35,042 nucleotides of DNA from Glycomyces lechevalierae (GTDB taxonomy: Bacteria > Actinomycetota > Actinomycetes > Mycobacteriales > Micromonosporaceae), in contig NZ_JAPZVQ010000001.1 of NCBI RefSeq assembly GCF_027622945.1, positions 685,927 through 720,968 of the forward strand, read 5' to 3'. How positions within the stretch are numbered: position 1 is the first letter of the stretch; each line of letters starts with the position of its first letter. The notes under the pieces are model-generated. The model saw only the letters and a list, made by a program, of their open reading frames with translations. It ran no database searches and had not been told where the DNA came from. The translations under genes were made by a program, and so were the position numbers. Positions 31,541-35,042 of this stretch are shown here, piece after piece.

Positions 31541-32848
31541 ATGACCACCATCGAGGCCGTCGAGGCTCACGATGTCCGCTTCCCCACCTCGCAGACCCTC
31601 GACGGTTCGGACGCGATGAACAAGGACGGCGACTACTCCGCCGCCTACGTCATCATCCGGACCGACGACCCCGAGCTGAGCGGGTACGGCTTCACCTTCA
31701 CCATCGGGCGCGGCAACGACATCGTCACCGCCGCCGCCCTCCACTGGGCCGTGCGGCTCATCGGCCGCGACCTCGACACCGTCGCGAACGACCCCGGCGC
31801 GCTCTACCGCGAGCTGCAGTCCGACTCGCAGTACCGCTGGCTCGGCCCCGAGAAGGGCGTCGTCCACATCGCGCTCGCCGCCGTCATGAACGCCGTCTGG
31901 GACCTCACCGCCCGCGCCGCCGGCAAGCCGCTGTGGCGCCTCCTCGCGGACATGACCCCCGAGCAGCTGGTCGACGCCGCCGACCTGCGCTACCTCTCCG
32001 ACGCCCTCACTCGCGAAGAGGCCCTTGCGATCCTGCGCGAGCAGGAGGGCACCCGGGCCGAGCGGATCGCCGAGCTCGAGGCCCGCGGCGGCTACCCGTG
32101 CTACACCACCAGCGCCGGCTGGCTCGGCTACAGCGACGACAAGCTGCGCCGGCTCCTCCAGGAGGCCGTCGACCAGGGCTACCGGCACGTCAAGCTCAAG
32201 GTCGGGGCCGACCTCGAGGAGGACCGCCGCCGCCTCGCGATCGCGCGCGAGGTCATCGGCTGGGACGCCAAGCTCATGATCGACGCCAACCAGGTGTGGG
32301 ACGTGCCCGAGGCGATCGACTGGGTCAAGGCCCTCGCCGAGTTCGAGCCGCACTGGATCGAGGAGCCCACCAGCCCGGACGACGTGCTCGGCCACGCGGC
32401 CGTGCGCCGCGCCGTGGCGCCGATCGGCGTCGCGACCGGCGAGCACGGCATGAACCGGGTCCTGTTCAAGCAGATGCTGCAGGCCGAGGCGCTGGACTAC
32501 CTCCAGCTCGACTCCGCGCGGCTCGCGAGCGTCAACGAGATCATCGCCGTGTACCTCATGGCCGCGAAGTTCGGCGTGCCCGTGTGCCCGCACGCGGGCG
32601 GCGTGGGCCTGTGCGAGCTCGTGCAGCACCTGTCCATCTTCGACTACGTGGCGGTCTCGGGCACGTTGGAGGACAGGGTGACCGAGTACGTCGACCACCT
32701 CCACGAGCACTTCACCGACCCGTGCCTGGTCGAGAACGGCAACTACCTGCTGCCGTCCCGTCCCGGCTACTCGGCCGAGATGCACTCCGCGTCCATCGAG
32801 GAGTTCGCGTACCCCGACGGCTCGTACTGGGCGAACGCGGCCCGCTGA
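31541..32848 (+). CDS. fucD: L-fuconate dehydratase (enolase superfamily)
   Basis: Mg-dependent dehydratase of 435 aa converting L-fuconate to 2-keto-3-deoxy-L-fuconate; relatives also accept L-galactonate or D-arabinonate. The N-terminal LDGSDAMN and FTIGRGND are family signatures. Metal ligands are Asp248, Glu274 and Glu301; the acid/base pair is Lys220 (KLK) and His351 (CPHAGG), with Asp324. These positions agree with what I recall for the Xanthomonas FucD enzyme. ATG 31541 has GAGGA seven bases upstream. It is preceded by a LacI operator and followed by a good terminator, so it is a single-gene unit. With the adjacent dehydrogenases it suggests a non-phosphorylating fucose-type path. Confidence 0.93.
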   Translation: MTTIEAVEAHDVRFPTSQTLDGSDAMNKDGDYSAAYVIIRTDDPELSGYGFTFTIGRGNDIVTAAALHWAVRLIGRDLDTVANDPGALYRELQSDSQYRWLGPEKGVVHIALAAVMNAVWDLTARAAGKPLWRLLADMTPEQLVDAADLRYLSDALTREEALAILREQEGTRAERIAELEARGGYPCYTTSAGWLGYSDDKLRRLLQEAVDQGYRHVKLKVGADLEEDRRRLAIAREVIGWDAKLMIDANQVWDVPEAIDWVKALAEFEPHWIEEPTSPDDVLGHAAVRRAVAPIGVATGEHGMNRVLFKQMLQAEALDYLQLDSARLASVNEIIAVYLMAAKFGVPVCPHAGGVGLCELVQHLSIFDYVAVSGTLEDRVTEYVDHLHEHFTDPCLVENGNYLLPSRPGYSAEMHSASIEEFAYPDGSYWANAAR

Positions 32849-32858
32849 GCGATCCCGC

Positions 32859-32893
32859 AGCGCGCCGGTCCTGACGGGCCGGCGCGCTTTTTC
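32859..32893 (+). terminator. Intrinsic terminator after fucD
   Basis: AGCGCGCCGG (32859-32868) pairs exactly with CCGGCGCGCT (32879-32888); the stem can be lengthened inward through a G-T pair. TTTTT follows at 32888-32892. It begins ten bases past the stop codon. Confidence 0.88.
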
Positions 32894-32958
32894 GTGCCGT
32901 CACTGTGAGCGCTCACGATCGCCGCCGAAAAATAATATTTCCATCGATCGATGTCTAA

Positions 32959-34953
<1,995 letters not shown>

Positions 34954-35042
34954 GACGGTGAAGCGGGGGGGCCGCGGGGGCCCCCCCCCCCCCGGGACAG
35001 AGGCCCCCGGCCGGGGCACGCGCACCTGAACCACAACCGGGG
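34954..35042. other. Low-complexity G/C contig end
   Basis: After the glycosidase stop the DNA holds runs of G and then 15 or more C, followed by a short ordinary stretch. The G-run and C-run could pair as a terminator, but the homopolymers mirror those at the left end, so an assembly artefact is as likely. Confidence 0.6.

Overview
The window is very GC-rich DNA (by eye about 70% or more). It has dense, often overlapping genes, frequent GTG starts and one TTG start, and strong C/G third-position bias. This points to an actinomycete. Carbohydrate-uptake operons, LacI regulators, secreted glycosidases with a ricin-type module and a van-type glycopeptide-resistance locus fit a soil or plant-associated filamentous actinobacterium; I cannot fix the genus from sequence alone. 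Both ends run into poly-C/poly-G stretches that look like contig-end artefacts.

Layout. (1) 91-6077, plus strand: the tail of a rhamnogalacturonan (RG-I) operon with two CUT1 ABC permeases, a CE12-type rhamnogalacturonan acetylesterase, a DUF1961 (YesU-like) protein and a PL26-type exo-rhamnogalacturonan lyase. Its solute-binding protein would lie off the left edge. (2) 6135-9708: small housekeeping or accessory genes (a MarR regulator divergent from a membrane protein, a RibD/DHFR-like reductase, DUF1761, an NTF2-like protein and an APH-like phosphotransferase). (3) 9740-11746: a secreted HEXXH metallopeptidase behind an elaborate palindromic operator region. (4) 11950-19988: a van locus with vanY divergent from vanRS, then a GH12 endoglucanase, then GNAT-vanX-vanA-vanH on the minus strand divergent from a second-copy-type murF. 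A 17-bp sequence in the vanY/vanR intergenic region recurs as a near-perfect 33-bp-arm inverted repeat between vanH and murF, and is the best candidate for the VanR operator. (5) 19985-23492: DoxX protein, an unrecognised 268-aa protein behind a hairpin and a 14-bp tandem repeat, an aldo/keto reductase and a divergent LysR regulator. (6) 23493-27907, minus strand: a second CUT1 transporter operon (lipoprotein, two permeases, DUF624). (7) 28495-32848: a LacI-regulated sugar-acid module with a KduD-like SDR, a zinc alcohol dehydrogenase, the LacI regulator and an L-fuconate dehydratase; near-identical 18-bp operators sit in front of both transcription units. (8) 33154-34953: a secreted clan-A glycosidase with a C-terminal ricin-type lectin.

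How it works together. Regions 1, 6, 7 and 8 form a plant cell-wall sugar acquisition set: secreted or cytoplasmic hydrolysis of RG-I and related glycans, CUT1 import, then sugar-acid oxidation and dehydration. DUF1961, DUF624, the RG acetylesterase and the lyase have counterparts in the Bacillus subtilis yes/lpl-yet pectin operons. The van locus would remodel peptidoglycan: VanH makes D-lactate, VanA makes D-Ala-D-Lac, MurF2 adds it to the UDP-MurNAc-tripeptide, and VanX and VanY remove D-Ala-D-Ala termini, all under VanRS. No glycopeptide biosynthesis genes are visible, so resistance to neighbours' antibiotics is more likely than self-resistance. I saw no rRNA, CRISPR array, insertion sequence or transposase.
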